From Flavobacterium aquiphilum (lineage in GTDB: Bacteria; Bacteroidota; Bacteroidia; Flavobacteriales; Flavobacteriaceae): a stretch of 64,000 nucleotides of DNA. A program made the position numbers and the translations under genes. Each line of letters opens with the position of its first letter. Position 1 is the first letter of the stretch. Below, piece by piece: positions 45,231-54,214 of the stretch. The DNA lies in assembly GCF_027111335.1 (NCBI RefSeq), contig NZ_CP114288.1:620001-684000 (forward strand), given 5' to 3'. The notes under the pieces are model-generated. The model was not told where the DNA came from. It saw only the letters and a list, made by a program, of their open reading frames with translations, and made no database searches.

Positions 45231-46874
45231 ATGGCTTTAAGTACTATTAACCCAACCGAAACTCCAGCCTGGAAAAAATTGCAGGCACATTATACTCAAA
45301 TACAATCGGCTTCGATGACAGAAATGTTCAAAGCTGATGCTGAAAGAACCGAAAAATTTCATTTGCAATGGAATGATTTTTTGGTTGATTATTCAAAAAA
45401 TAGAATTAGCAAGGAAACAATTGATTTGTTGCTTGAATTGGCAAACGAAACTGGTTTGAAAAATGCAATTTCCGATTATTTTGGAGGAGCAATTATTAAT
45501 CAAACAGAAGGTAGAGCTGTTTTACATACTGCTTTGCGTGCCAAAGAATCGGCTGTAATAAACGTGGACGGAATCAATGTGATGCCAGAAGTTTATGCAG
45601 TAAAAAACAAAGTAAAATCATTTACAAATGAAGTGGTTTCCGGAAAAAGAACCGGATACACAGGAAAACCATTTACTGATGTTGTAAATATAGGTATAGG
45701 TGGTTCTGATTTAGGACCTGTTATGGCTGTTGAAGCTTTACAATATTATAAGAATCATTTAAATGTACATTTTGCATCCAATGTTGATGGAGATCACGTA
45801 AATGAAATTATCAAAAAATTAAATCCTGAGACTACCTTATTTGTAATTGTTTCTAAAACATTTACGACTCAGGAAACTTTAACCAATTCCGAAACTATTA
45901 AAGCTTGGTTTTTAGAATCGGCAAGTCAGGAAGATGTGGCCAAACATTTTGTGGCTGTTTCTACCAATATTCAAAAAGTAACCGAATTCGGAATCAATCC
46001 TGATAATGTATTCCCAATGTGGGATTGGGTTGGAGGACGTTTTTCTTTATGGAGTGCTGTAGGGCTTTCTATAAGTTTGGCGGTTGGTTTCGATAATTTT
46101 AATGATTTGTTGAGTGGTGCCAATGAAATGGATGAACATTTCAAAACTGCTGATTTTGACAAAAACATTCCTGTAATTTTGGCTTTATTAAGCGTTTGGT
46201 ACAATAATTTCTTTGGTGCCGAAAGCGAAGCTTTGATTCCTTATACTCAATATTTGCAAAAATTAGCTCCTTACTTGCAACAAGGAACAATGGAAAGTAA
46301 CGGTAAGAGTGTTGGGCGTGACGGAAAAGCGGTTAATTATGAAACGGGAACCATTATTTGGGGAGAGCCAGGAACTAATGCGCAGCATGCATTTTTTCAG
46401 TTGATTCACCAAGGAACTAAATTAATTCCTTCAGATTTTATTGGATTTGTAAAACCATTATATGGAGATGATAATCATCACGATAAATTGATGTCAAACT
46501 TTTTTGCGCAGACAGAAGCTTTAATGAACGGAAAAACAGATGAACAAGTTCAGGCAGAGTTTGACAAACAAGGATTAAGCGCCGAGAAAGCAAGTGTTCT
46601 TTTACCGTTCAAAGTTTTTACAGGAAATAAACCGACTAATACAATTTTGATTCAAAAATTGACTCCGAAATCATTAGGTTCTTTAATTTCTATGTATGAG
46701 CATAAAATTTTTGTGCAAGGAATTATCTGGAATATTTTTAGTTATGATCAATGGGGTGTTGAACTTGGAAAACAATTGGCCAATTCAATATTGGATGAGA
46801 TTAATACTAAACAAGTTAAAGATCACGATAGTTCTACTCAATTTTTATTGAAACATTTTTTACAGAACAAATAG
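45231..46874 (+). CDS. pgi: Glucose-6-phosphate isomerase
   Basis: 547 aa. Interconverts glucose-6-phosphate and fructose-6-phosphate in glycolysis and gluconeogenesis. The two family signatures are '[20 protein letters not shown]' and, in the C-terminal part, '[20 protein letters not shown]' after 'GIIWNIF'; the substrate region '[20 protein letters not shown]' and '[20 protein letters not shown]' are present. Complete and of normal length. A strong terminator follows at 46895-46931. Confidence 0.98.
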   Translation: MALSTINPTETPAWKKLQAHYTQIQSASMTEMFKADAERTEKFHLQWNDFLVDYSKNRISKETIDLLLELANETGLKNAISDYFGGAIINQTEGRAVLHTALRAKESAVINVDGINVMPEVYAVKNKVKSFTNEVVSGKRTGYTGKPFTDVVNIGIGGSDLGPVMAVEALQYYKNHLNVHFASNVDGDHVNEIIKKLNPETTLFVIVSKTFTTQETLTNSETIKAWFLESASQEDVAKHFVAVSTNIQKVTEFGINPDNVFPMWDWVGGRFSLWSAVGLSISLAVGFDNFNDLLSGANEMDEHFKTADFDKNIPVILALLSVWYNNFFGAESEALIPYTQYLQKLAPYLQQGTMESNGKSVGRDGKAVNYETGTIIWGEPGTNAQHAFFQLIHQGTKLIPSDFIGFVKPLYGDDNHHDKLMSNFFAQTEALMNGKTDEQVQAEFDKQGLSAEKASVLLPFKVFTGNKPTNTILIQKLTPKSLGSLISMYEHKIFVQGIIWNIFSYDQWGVELGKQLANSILDEINTKQVKDHDSSTQFLLKHFLQNK

Positions 46875-46894
46875 ATTCTTTTAGGACGCAAATT

Positions 46895-46931
46895 AAAAAA
46901 GCTCTGATTTTCAAAAATCAGGGCTTTTTTT
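46895..46931 (+). terminator. Terminator after pgi
   Basis: AAAAAAGCTCTGATTTT (46895-46911) pairs with AAAATCAGGGCTTTTTT (46914-46930), one G-T pair, minimal loop, and a T run. Strong rho-independent terminator; may act in both directions. Confidence 0.9.
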
Positions 46932-47173
46932 GATAGGAAAAAAGAGGATAGATTTTTAAAAATTCAAATCAAAACAGTTACTTGAGAAATTTTCATTATG
47001 ATATTCGTGATATTTGTGTCTAAATATTGAAAAAAATGCAAAATTTTAATTTTTAAATTTCGAAATGACAATTTAGTATGCGTGAATAATAAAATACGCA
47101 ATTCCTTAAAGTATTGTTAACATATATTAATATAAATGTTATAATTTTGCCAAAAATATTTAAACTAACAAGA

Positions 47174-49984
47174 ATGAATACAATGAAAAATTGGTTACTC
47201 TCCGGATTACTGTTTTTGATGGTTTCGACCGTATTTGCACAAGGCAAAATTACTGGGACGATTACTGATTCACAAGGTCCTTTACCAGGAGCAAATGTTG
47301 CTGTTAAAGGTACATCAGAAAATGTTTCAACTGGTTTTGATGGAAAATTTACAATAAATTCATCTGTGAAATCAGGCGAATTGGTTGTTACTTACATCGG
47401 TTACGAAAACCAAACAATTAGCTTTACTATTTCAAATGGCGCAGCTGATTTAGGAAGAATTGTTTTGGTAGCCAATTCAAACGAATTGAGCGAGATTGTT
47501 GTAAAGTCAACAGTAGTTGACGTTGCAAAAGACAGAAAGACTCCTGTTGCTGTTTCTACAATCAAAGCATCTGAGATTCGCGAAAAATTAGGGACTCAGG
47601 AATTTCCTGAAATTTTAAAGAATACACCCTCAGTATATGCTACAAAAAGCGGTGGTGGTTTTGGAGATTCAAGAATTAATATCCGTGGATTTGACCAAAA
47701 AAATATCGCTGTAATGATTAATGGGATGCCAGTAAATGACATGGAGAATAGTTCCGTTTATTGGAGTAACTGGGCTGGATTGTCAGATGTGACTTCGGCA
47801 ATGCAGGTACAAAGAGGATTAGGTTCTTCAAAATTAGCAATTTCATCAGTAGGTGGAACGATAAACATTGTTACAAAAACTTCAGATCAAAAAGAAGGAG
47901 GTTCTATTGGCTCCTCTTTCGGAAATGCTAATTATTTAAAAACACAAGCATCTTACAGTACAGGAGTTTTAGAGAATGGTCTTTCTGCTTCCATCTTATA
48001 CAGCCATACTCAAGGGGATGGTTACATTGATGGAACAAAATTTGCTGGGGATAATTATTTTATTGGTTTAGGATATCAGACAAAAAATAAAAAACACGAT
48101 TTCCAATTTACAATGACTGGGGCGCCACAATGGCATAACCAAAGAAGTACTTTTATTACTATTGCAACTTACCAAAAATATGGCTCTGTAGATAACCCAA
48201 ACACAAAATATAATTCTGATTGGGGAATGTTAAATGGAGAGGAGTATAATATGAAAAGAAACTTCTTTCAAAAACCAGTTATGAGTTTGAACTGGGATTT
48301 TGCAATTAACGAAACTACAAAGCTTTCTGCGATTGCTTACGGATCTTGGGGTCGTGGTGCTGGAACAACTGCTACTGGAGGTATTAATGGTAAATTTTCT
48401 ACTGATGCTTCTTTCAGAAAAGCTGATGGGACGATCGATTTTGATAAAATATATGCATATAATACAGGACAGCCTATTCAGTATAATACTAATGGGGTTC
48501 CAACAGGTGCTTTTTTCACAAGAACTAAATTGAATGGACAATTTGTCAACTCTGCAAATGCGGGAGCTATCGCAAATAATGCTACAGGTATTCCCGGAGG
48601 TGCACCAGCATCATCTGCGGGTATTTCAAGGATTATGTCAACAAATAACCACAACTGGTATGGAGGTGTTGTGAATTTAGACAAAAAATTCGGTCAATAC
48701 CTAACTTGGGATATTGGGGTTGATGCGAGAACATATTTTGGAGGTCATTTCCAAAACGTAAATGATCGTTTGGGAGGAGATGTTTTTTATGATAATAAAA
48801 ACGTTAATTTCCAGCCACAAGGAAGATATTTGTACGAAACTTATTCTGCATCTGCTCCTTGGAATGCTTGGTCAAATGCGGACAATGTTGAGAAAATTGG
48901 TTTTCACAATGATAGTAAAGTAAATTGGATTGGAGTGTTTACTCAAATGGAATACTCTAATGATAATTTGACAGCTTTTATACAAGGAGCTGTTTCTAAT
49001 CAAGCTTTCCAAAGAATTGATTCGTTTATTTATAAAGAATCGGATCCTCTCTCAAAAACATCTTTTGAAAGCATACTTGGAGGTAACGTAAAAGGGGGGG
49101 CTAACTATAACTTCGACGAACATCATAATGTGTTTGCTAACGCTGGTTATTATTCAAAACAGCCTTTCTTCAATGCTGTTTATCCAAACAATAAATCAGT
49201 TGTAAATCCAAATTTGAAAAATGAGAAAATATTGGGTATTGAAGGAGGATACGGATATCGTTCTAAAATAGTTAACTTAAACCTTAACTACTACTACACT
49301 ACTTGGAAAGACAGAAATTACAGATTTAATGATGGAGCTGCTGCAAATCCAAATGGATATTTTGATTTTGAAGGAATTAATGAAATGCACACAGGTGTAG
49401 AATTGGAAGCGAATTCTAAATTGACTGATAGATTAAGACTAAACGGAATGTTCTCATTTGGTAATTGGGAGTATTCAGGCGAAGCAAAAAGTACTAGATT
49501 TGATCAAAATAATGTGGCTTTAAGTACAGGTACACTATATTTAAATAATGTAAAAGTGGGAGATGCTGCTCAAATGACAGCTAGTCTAGGTGCTGCTTAC
49601 GAGGTTTTGACAAGAGTTACAATAGATGGAAACTTCAACTGGAACAATAATTTGTATGCTTCTATTGATCCAACCAAATTCAGTGCTGCAGATAATAAAG
49701 GTTCTTTAGAATTACCTTCTTATGGATTGGTTGATGCAGGATTCTCATACAAAATGCTTGTAGGTAAACACAAAGACAATTCAGTAAATTTCAGATTTAA
49801 TTTGTATAACGTTTTTGATAGAACTTATATAGCTGAATCGAAAACTAATATTTTTGCAAGCGATGCAACAACAGGAGGAACTTATGAATCAACAGGACAA
49901 GTTTACAAAGGTATTGCAACAGCAAACCAAGTTTGGTTCGGTTTCGGAAGAACTTACAGCTTTAGTATGCGTTTCGATTTCTAA
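47174..49984 (+). CDS. TonB-dependent receptor with carboxypeptidase-regulatory N-domain
   Basis: 936 aa from the ATG at 47174 (an upstream frame extends to 47114 but adds no signal peptide). A signal peptide (MNTMKNWLLSGLLFLMVSTV, cleavage after FAQ) precedes a carboxypeptidase-D-like domain (ITGTITDSQGPLPGANVAVK, GTSENVSTGFDGKFTI), then the plug with 'NIRGFDQKNIAVMINGMPVN' and 'QVQRGLGSSKLAISSVGGTI', and the barrel to the end 'FGFGRTYSFSMRFDF', a terminal Phe as usual. There is no SusD partner downstream. The substrate is unknown. TAATTTTG at 47142-47149 is a likely -7 element. Confidence 0.95.
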   Translation: MNTMKNWLLSGLLFLMVSTVFAQGKITGTITDSQGPLPGANVAVKGTSENVSTGFDGKFTINSSVKSGELVVTYIGYENQTISFTISNGAADLGRIVLVANSNELSEIVVKSTVVDVAKDRKTPVAVSTIKASEIREKLGTQEFPEILKNTPSVYATKSGGGFGDSRINIRGFDQKNIAVMINGMPVNDMENSSVYWSNWAGLSDVTSAMQVQRGLGSSKLAISSVGGTINIVTKTSDQKEGGSIGSSFGNANYLKTQASYSTGVLENGLSASILYSHTQGDGYIDGTKFAGDNYFIGLGYQTKNKKHDFQFTMTGAPQWHNQRSTFITIATYQKYGSVDNPNTKYNSDWGMLNGEEYNMKRNFFQKPVMSLNWDFAINETTKLSAIAYGSWGRGAGTTATGGINGKFSTDASFRKADGTIDFDKIYAYNTGQPIQYNTNGVPTGAFFTRTKLNGQFVNSANAGAIANNATGIPGGAPASSAGISRIMSTNNHNWYGGVVNLDKKFGQYLTWDIGVDARTYFGGHFQNVNDRLGGDVFYDNKNVNFQPQGRYLYETYSASAPWNAWSNADNVEKIGFHNDSKVNWIGVFTQMEYSNDNLTAFIQGAVSNQAFQRIDSFIYKESDPLSKTSFESILGGNVKGGANYNFDEHHNVFANAGYYSKQPFFNAVYPNNKSVVNPNLKNEKILGIEGGYGYRSKIVNLNLNYYYTTWKDRNYRFNDGAAANPNGYFDFEGINEMHTGVELEANSKLTDRLRLNGMFSFGNWEYSGEAKSTRFDQNNVALSTGTLYLNNVKVGDAAQMTASLGAAYEVLTRVTIDGNFNWNNNLYASIDPTKFSAADNKGSLELPSYGLVDAGFSYKMLVGKHKDNSVNFRFNLYNVFDRTYIAESKTNIFASDATTGGTYESTGQVYKGIATANQVWFGFGRTYSFSMRFDF

Positions 49985-50005
49985 TAAAGAATCAACATAA
50001 TCTTT

Positions 50006-50044
50006 AAAAAACCCCATCGCTTTTTAGTGAATTGGGGTTTTTTT
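50006..50044 (+). terminator. Terminator after the first TonB-dependent receptor
   Basis: AAAAAACCCC (50006-50015) pairs with GGGGTTTTTT (50034-50043) across an 18-base loop region, followed by T's. Typical rho-independent terminator. Confidence 0.75.
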
Positions 50045-50087
50045 ATGTCTTTTTTTGTCTATATTTGTTTAAATTAAAAAGATATTT

Positions 50088-50510
50088 ATGTACGCTATTT
50101 TACAAAAAATTCATTCCGGTTGGGCTTATATTGCATTGTTAGTTCTTGTTATTGCTGTTGTTAATGCTTTGATAGGAATGTCTTCCAAAAAAGAATTTAC
50201 TCCAAAAGACAGAAAAATTGCTTTGTTTGGATTAATCGGTATACATGTTCAATTATTGGTTGGTGCAATATTGTATTTTGTCTCTCCACTTGGATTGTCC
50301 GCATTTGGACAAATGTCTGACAAAGCTTTGCGTTTAACTTCACTTGAGCATCCATTAATTAATATAATCGCGGTTACTTTAATTACAATTGGCTGGTCAA
50401 AACATAAAAAATTAACGACTAGCGAATCAAAATTTAAAACATTCTCAATATTTTACGGTTTAGGATTAGTGCTTATTTTGAGTAGAATTCCTTGGTCATT
50501 ATGGTTTTAA
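50088..50510 (+). CDS. Four-helix membrane protein, 140 aa
   Basis: Four hydrophobic segments (about residues 13-30, 45-65, 88-103, 118-135). Conserved-looking features are 'LQKIHSGWAYIALLVLVIAV' at the start, 'ALFGLIGIHVQLLVGAILYF' and 'LRLTSLEHPLINIIAVTLIT'. The histidines within or next to helices (H10, H53, H87) may bind haem b, and relatives are sometimes called cytochrome b-like. No function has been shown, as far as I know. It lies alone between two terminators, so it is monocistronic. Confidence 0.8.
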   Translation: MYAILQKIHSGWAYIALLVLVIAVVNALIGMSSKKEFTPKDRKIALFGLIGIHVQLLVGAILYFVSPLGLSAFGQMSDKALRLTSLEHPLINIIAVTLITIGWSKHKKLTTSESKFKTFSIFYGLGLVLILSRIPWSLWF

Positions 50511-50518
50511 GCCATCTT

Positions 50519-50546
50519 AAAAAGTCCTGAAAAGGACTTTTTTTGC
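50519..50546 (+). terminator. Terminator after the four-helix membrane protein
   Basis: AAAAAGTCCT (50519-50528) pairs with AGGACTTTTT (50533-50542) around a GAAA tetraloop and is followed by T's. Strong rho-independent terminator. Confidence 0.9.
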
Positions 50547-50587
50547 TCTTTTTTTGCTTCCCAAAAGTTCCATTTAATAAACTATAA

Positions 50588-51082
50588 ATGAAAAAAGTAA
50601 TCACGCTTTTATTTTTACTGGCCAGTATTGGTATGGTAAGAGGTCAAAGTTCTATCATAAACAGTAAAAAATTTTCTATTAATAAAGACACCGTAAAAAA
50701 AACAAATAAGGTAGTCGAAAAAGTGGTGGAACCAGTTGCGGTAGTCCCGGATACTACAGTCGTAGAAACAGGTAAGTTTGTTTTTTTTAAGAAAAATTGT
50801 CATGCCTCTTATTATCATGATAAGTTTAATGGTAAGAGAACAGCCAGCGGAAAACGATTTGACAACAAAAAATTATCTGCTGCCCATAGAAAATTCCCCT
50901 TTGGAACTAAGTTAAGAATTACAAATGAAGCCAATGGAAAATCCGTAATTGTTGAAGTAATCGATCGTGGCCCTTTTGCAAGAGGGAGAGAAATCGATTT
51001 AAGCAAAAGAGCTTTTATGGAAATTGCTTCGAATAAAGGGGGTGGTGCGGTAGTTGTGAAAATAGAGGAATTACAAAAATAA
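50588..51082 (+). CDS. RlpA-like septal ring lytic transglycosylase-family protein
   Basis: 164 aa. Signal peptide MKKVITLLFLLASIGMVRGQ. The C-terminal ~90 residues are a double-psi beta-barrel: 'HASYYHDKFNGKRTASGKRF', 'AHRKFPFGTKLRITNEANGK' and 'VIVEVIDRGPFARGREIDLS' then KRAFMEI, which fit RlpA exactly. The linker (about 30-70) is Val/Lys-rich. There is no SPOR domain, so septal localisation through denuded glycans is not expected in the same way as in E. coli or P. aeruginosa RlpA. It converges with the CYTH gene with only 2 bases between stops. Confidence 0.92.
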   Translation: MKKVITLLFLLASIGMVRGQSSIINSKKFSINKDTVKKTNKVVEKVVEPVAVVPDTTVVETGKFVFFKKNCHASYYHDKFNGKRTASGKRFDNKKLSAAHRKFPFGTKLRITNEANGKSVIVEVIDRGPFARGREIDLSKRAFMEIASNKGGGAVVVKIEELQK

Positions 51083-51084
51083 AA

Positions 51085-51552
51085 TCACCAATTCATAAAA
51101 GGATTATTGCTAAGGTAAGCATTATAATACCTTTTGTCATTCGTAACTTCTTCACCGAGCCATATAGGTTTTTCAAAGGATTCGGTTTCCGATTTCAGCT
51201 CAATTTCAGCCATCACAAGGCCTTCATTTTTCCCATAAAATTCATCAATTTCAATAATATGACCACCCGCTTTGACTTCAAATCGGGTTTTGTCGATTAC
51301 GCCAGCTTCACATAAAAGCAATAATTTTTCAGCTTCATCAATTGAGATCTCTTTTTCCCATTCAAATCGAGACATTCCTGACTGGTTAGAGATTCCTTTT
51401 ATCGTCAAAAAACCTTTGTTGCCTTTTATACGCACTCTTACTGTTCTTTCGGGAACCGAACTTAAATAGCCTTGTTTAATTCTGTTTTGGGCAAAAGATT
51501 CCTTTTTGAAGGCATCTGAAGTCACCAAAAATTTTCTTTCTATTTCTATCAT
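51085..51552 (-). CDS. CYTH-domain protein (triphosphate tunnel family)
   Basis: 155 aa from the ATG at 51552, chosen because the family starts with 'MIEIERKFLV' (ExExK); a longer frame to 51672 would put a 41-bp hairpin inside the coding sequence. 'RIKQGYLSSVPERTVRVRIK' with its basic residues and 'RFEVKAGGHIIEIDEFYGKN' then EGLVMAEIELKSE are typical. CYTH proteins hydrolyse tripolyphosphate or similar substrates with a divalent metal; the exact substrate is unknown. It converges with the RlpA-like gene. Confidence 0.92.
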   Translation of the reverse strand: MIEIERKFLVTSDAFKKESFAQNRIKQGYLSSVPERTVRVRIKGNKGFLTIKGISNQSGMSRFEWEKEISIDEAEKLLLLCEAGVIDKTRFEVKAGGHIIEIDEFYGKNEGLVMAEIELKSETESFEKPIWLGEEVTNDKRYYNAYLSNNPFMNW

Positions 51553-51592
51553 TTTTTTGTTTTTTGTAGCTTGTTCCAGCTGTTCACTATAT

Positions 51593-51633
51593 CTGTTGTC
51601 CTTCTCGTCTTTTGGGACGAGACAGGACAACAG
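51593..51633. repeat. Long inverted repeat between the CYTH gene and dinB
   Basis: CTGTTGTCCT (51593-51602) pairs with AGGACAACAG (51624-51633), and CTCGTC (51604-51609) with GACGAG (51616-51621), giving a 16-bp stem with a small bulge. It is in the 5' region of the CYTH gene on the minus strand and upstream of dinB on the plus strand. It could be a structured leader or part of a dispersed repeat. Confidence 0.6.
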
Positions 51634-51716
51634 GATGTCGTTTCCATCTGGGCTAGGGGATTCGTTGATCAAAGATATTCATTTATTTTTTAACAGTTTC
51701 GGCATTTCATTTTTTC

Positions 51717-51724
51717 TAAATTTG
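51717..51724 (+). promoter_or_regulatory. Putative dinB promoter -7 element
   Basis: TAAATTTG at 51717-51724, an exact TAnnTTTG match, ends only 4 bases before the dinB ATG at 51729. If used, the transcript would be leaderless or nearly so. Confidence 0.45.
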
Positions 51725-51728
51725 TGTT

Positions 51729-52811
51729 ATGTCCGAACCGCTTTCACATAGAAAAATCATTCACATCGATATGGATGCGTTCTATGCATCAGTGGAGCAA
51801 ATGGATAATCCTGAGTTAAAAGGAAAGCCTATTGCGGTTGGTGGAGCTGAGAATCGTGGAGTGGTTTCAGCGGCAAGTTATGAAGCTAGAAAATTTGGTG
51901 TGCGTAGTGCCATAAGTGGTTTTTTGGCCAAAAAAAATTGTCCTGACCTTATTTTTGTGAGACCTCGTTTTGATCGCTACAAAGAAATCTCCAAAAAAAT
52001 CCATAAAATATTCCATGAATATACGGATTTGGTTGAACCTCTTTCGCTTGACGAAGCTTATTTGGATGTTACCAATAACAAAAAAGGAATTCCAAGTGCT
52101 ACTTTATTGGCGCAGGAAATTCGGGAAAGAATATTCAATGAGGTTGGATTAACGGCTTCGGCAGGGATTTCGGTTAATAAATTTGTGGCCAAAATTGCTA
52201 GTGATTACAATAAGCCTAATGGTCAAAAAACAGTCAATCCGGATGAAGTCGTTTCTTTTTTGGAGCAATTGCCTATTCAGAAATTTTACGGAGTTGGAAA
52301 AGTCACTGCCGAGAAAATGTTTCAGCTTGGAATTTTTACCGGTTTGGATCTAAAAAGCAAAACACCGGAATTTCTGGAAAAACATTTCGGAAAGGCGGGC
52401 GGGTTTTATTATAATGTAGTTCGTGGAATCCATAACAGTGAAGTAAAATCACATAGAATTGCAAAATCAGTAGCGGCTGAACATACATTTGATATAAATC
52501 TTTCCTCGGAGGTATTTATGTTGGAAAAGCTTGAAAAAATTGCACAGGAATTGGAACGCCGATTAAAAAAGCATCAGATTTCCGGTAAAACCATTACTCT
52601 TAAAATAAAATACAGCGATTTTACCCAACAAACAAGAAGCAAAACGATGCCTTACTTTATTTCAGATAAAGCACTTATTTTTGAAACGGTCAAGGAACTT
52701 CTGTACCAGGAAAAAATGAAAGATTCTGTCCGGCTTCTTGGAATTTCCTTAAGTAATTTAAATACCGAAATTAAAAAGACGATAGTAGTTCAACTCAAAT
52801 TTGACTTCTGA
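51729..52811 (+). CDS. dinB: DNA polymerase IV (Y-family)
   Basis: 360 aa. Translesion polymerase. Metal-binding residues are in 'IHIDMDAFYASVEQMDNPEL' (first Asp pair) and 'LSLDEAYLDVTNNKK' (SLDEA, Asp-Glu). 'GAENRGVVSAASYEARKFGV' is the finger region, 'SAGISVNKFVAKIASDYNKP' the palm end, and 'YGVGKVTAEKMFQLGIFTGL' the helix-hairpin-helix thumb. The C-terminal little finger is present; the last residues (KKTIVVQLKFDF) may be a beta-clamp binding motif of the QLxLF type (QLKFDF). A MITE-like repeat begins four bases after the stop. Confidence 0.97.
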   Translation: MSEPLSHRKIIHIDMDAFYASVEQMDNPELKGKPIAVGGAENRGVVSAASYEARKFGVRSAISGFLAKKNCPDLIFVRPRFDRYKEISKKIHKIFHEYTDLVEPLSLDEAYLDVTNNKKGIPSATLLAQEIRERIFNEVGLTASAGISVNKFVAKIASDYNKPNGQKTVNPDEVVSFLEQLPIQKFYGVGKVTAEKMFQLGIFTGLDLKSKTPEFLEKHFGKAGGFYYNVVRGIHNSEVKSHRIAKSVAAEHTFDINLSSEVFMLEKLEKIAQELERRLKKHQISGKTITLKIKYSDFTQQTRSKTMPYFISDKALIFETVKELLYQEKMKDSVRLLGISLSNLNTEIKKTIVVQLKFDF

Positions 52812-52815
52812 TTTT

Positions 52816-52977
52816 AGAGCCTGTTTAAATTTTATTTTTGAGATTTATTATTAAAGGATTTTTGAGTGAAACAAGGCAAATTTTTATAGAATAGCAGAGC
52901 TATTATTTAAAAATTTAACGAAGTTATAGCCAAAAATCGTCATAAGAGAGCCAATAAATAAAACTTAAACAGGCTCT
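52816..52977. repeat. MITE-like near-palindromic element, 162 bp
   Basis: The ends are inverted repeats that match 21 of 22 bases: left AGAGCCTGTTTAA (52816-52828), then A and TTTTATTT; right the reverse complement with G in place of A. Inside, GATTTTTG and AAATTTTTA are again mirrored around a core AATAGC-AGA-GCTATT. The element could fold into one long hairpin. No transposase is encoded and no clear target duplication is visible (GATTTT lies near both ends but at different offsets). Confidence 0.6.
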
Positions 52978-53083
52978 ATAGATTTTGTTGCAATTGTTGC
53001 CAATTTTTGGACATGCTTATTTCATTCGAATACATAAAATCTGAGTCAAACAGAGCTTGATTTTTATAAAACCAATATTGTTA

Positions 53084-53173
53084 TTAGCATTTACTGATAA
53101 TAGGTTCTACAATTGTTTCAATAATTGATTCGATGATTGAGGCTTCGGCTGTAATTAAAATACTTGTTTTCAT
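53084..53173 (-). CDS. Possible 29-aa peptide gene
   Basis: Hand-translated: MKTSILITAEASIIESIIET then IVEPIISKC and TAA. The peptide is amphipathic, with a regular I-I-x-x spacing, and ends in a cysteine. It starts 37 bases after the stop of the 75-aa gene in the same direction, so the two may be co-transcribed. There is no strong ribosome-binding site in view; A-rich upstream bases are normal for this group. It could be a small secreted or membrane-active peptide, or a chance frame. Confidence 0.35.
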   Translation of the reverse strand: MKTSILITAEASIIESIIETIVEPIISKC

Positions 53174-53210
53174 AATATTTAGTTTTAGAGTTGAAATAAA
53201 TTGTACTTGA

Positions 53211-53438
53211 TTAATAAATTTTATTGTTTTTGCGAGGATTGGCTTTAAAAAATGAATCCAATTCCGGGATTTCGGGATCTACTGATATGGTTACTTTGTG
53301 GACAACAGGCTCAGTAGCCGGTTCTTCTATTTTAAATTCTTTTGGTTTTGCGTGGTTTAAGTGTTCTAAAACCATTTCCGGCATAAAGGCAAACATATTA
53401 TTGTTGTTGTTTTCTGTATTTGGTGTTTTTGCTTCCAT
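53211..53438 (-). CDS. Hypothetical protein, 75 aa
   Basis: The protein begins MEAKTPNTENNNNNMFAFMP, has an Asn run, a short helix (EMVLEHLNHAKPKEFKIEE) and a Pro/Val-rich end (PVVHKVTISVDPEIPELDSF). No signal peptide or cysteine. I do not recognise a family. It stands alone in an otherwise gene-poor stretch of about 1.4 kb, followed on the same strand by the possible 29-aa peptide gene. Composition is hydrophilic and probably partly disordered. Real coding is plausible but not certain. Confidence 0.5.
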   Translation of the reverse strand: MEAKTPNTENNNNNMFAFMPEMVLEHLNHAKPKEFKIEEPATEPVVHKVTISVDPEIPELDSFFKANPRKNNKIY

Positions 53439-54214
53439 TTTGATTCATTTTAAAAATTAAAGCGAAATTACTTCGTATGATCTTGGACTTGATTATTCTA
53501 CAGTTAAGAAATATTTATGTCCAATGAATCTTTTTATAAATTTAAATTCAGTCGATTTTCAGGTTCAGTTGAATTTGCTCCTTGAAAGCGTCTAGTCTTA
53601 GATTAACACAGTTTTATTTCAATGAGCGTTCTTGATCTGTTTTTACTGCTTTTTTGAATTTGTTTCAAAGTGTTTGAAGGATGTAGTAACAAGAGTTTCT
53701 AACACCTCTATAAGAGAACGTTTTGTTCAGTTTTTTGAAATTACTGTCGTATCAATTGTGTCATATCTGTAGGTATTAAATAAATAATATTTTTGTTCAG
53801 TATGAAGGTTTTTGACATTGTTTAGGGCTAAATTATTAAATTATTATAATCAAAATCGACTTTTAGGTGATTATTTTTGAATTTATGTTAATTTAGTTTA
53901 TAACCAATCTTTTTTTGTAATTCTGATTTTTTTTGATGGATTTTTTTTCGGAATTCGTATTCGGCTAAAACTATTTTATAACATTTTGATCTTAAAAATT
54001 TTACGTTGCTTTAGTTATGATTTGTATCAACAAGAAGGATTTTACTAAACAGATGACAATAAATAAATTGAGTGGTCTTTTTAAGTGAATGTAAAATGGA
54101 ATTATGGAAAAAGTCTTGTAAACTAAAGGAGTCTCTTTTTTCAAAGAGCTATTTTTTTGGTTCTGCAAAAGAAATTATGCAGGACAAGAAGATGATTTGA
54201 TATAATTGTTTTTC
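53439..54214. other. 776-base stretch without recognisable genes
   Basis: Very A/T-rich with many short stop-interrupted frames on both strands. I see no tRNA, no terminator with a clear stem, and no frame with coding character. It may hold the promoter of the 75-aa gene (minus strand) and the decayed remains of an older gene; neither is clear from the sequence. Confidence 0.5.

Noticed and set aside
51553..51672. N-terminal extension of the CYTH protein
   Set aside because: The family begins at MIEIERKFL; the extension covers a 41-bp hairpin and has no family match.
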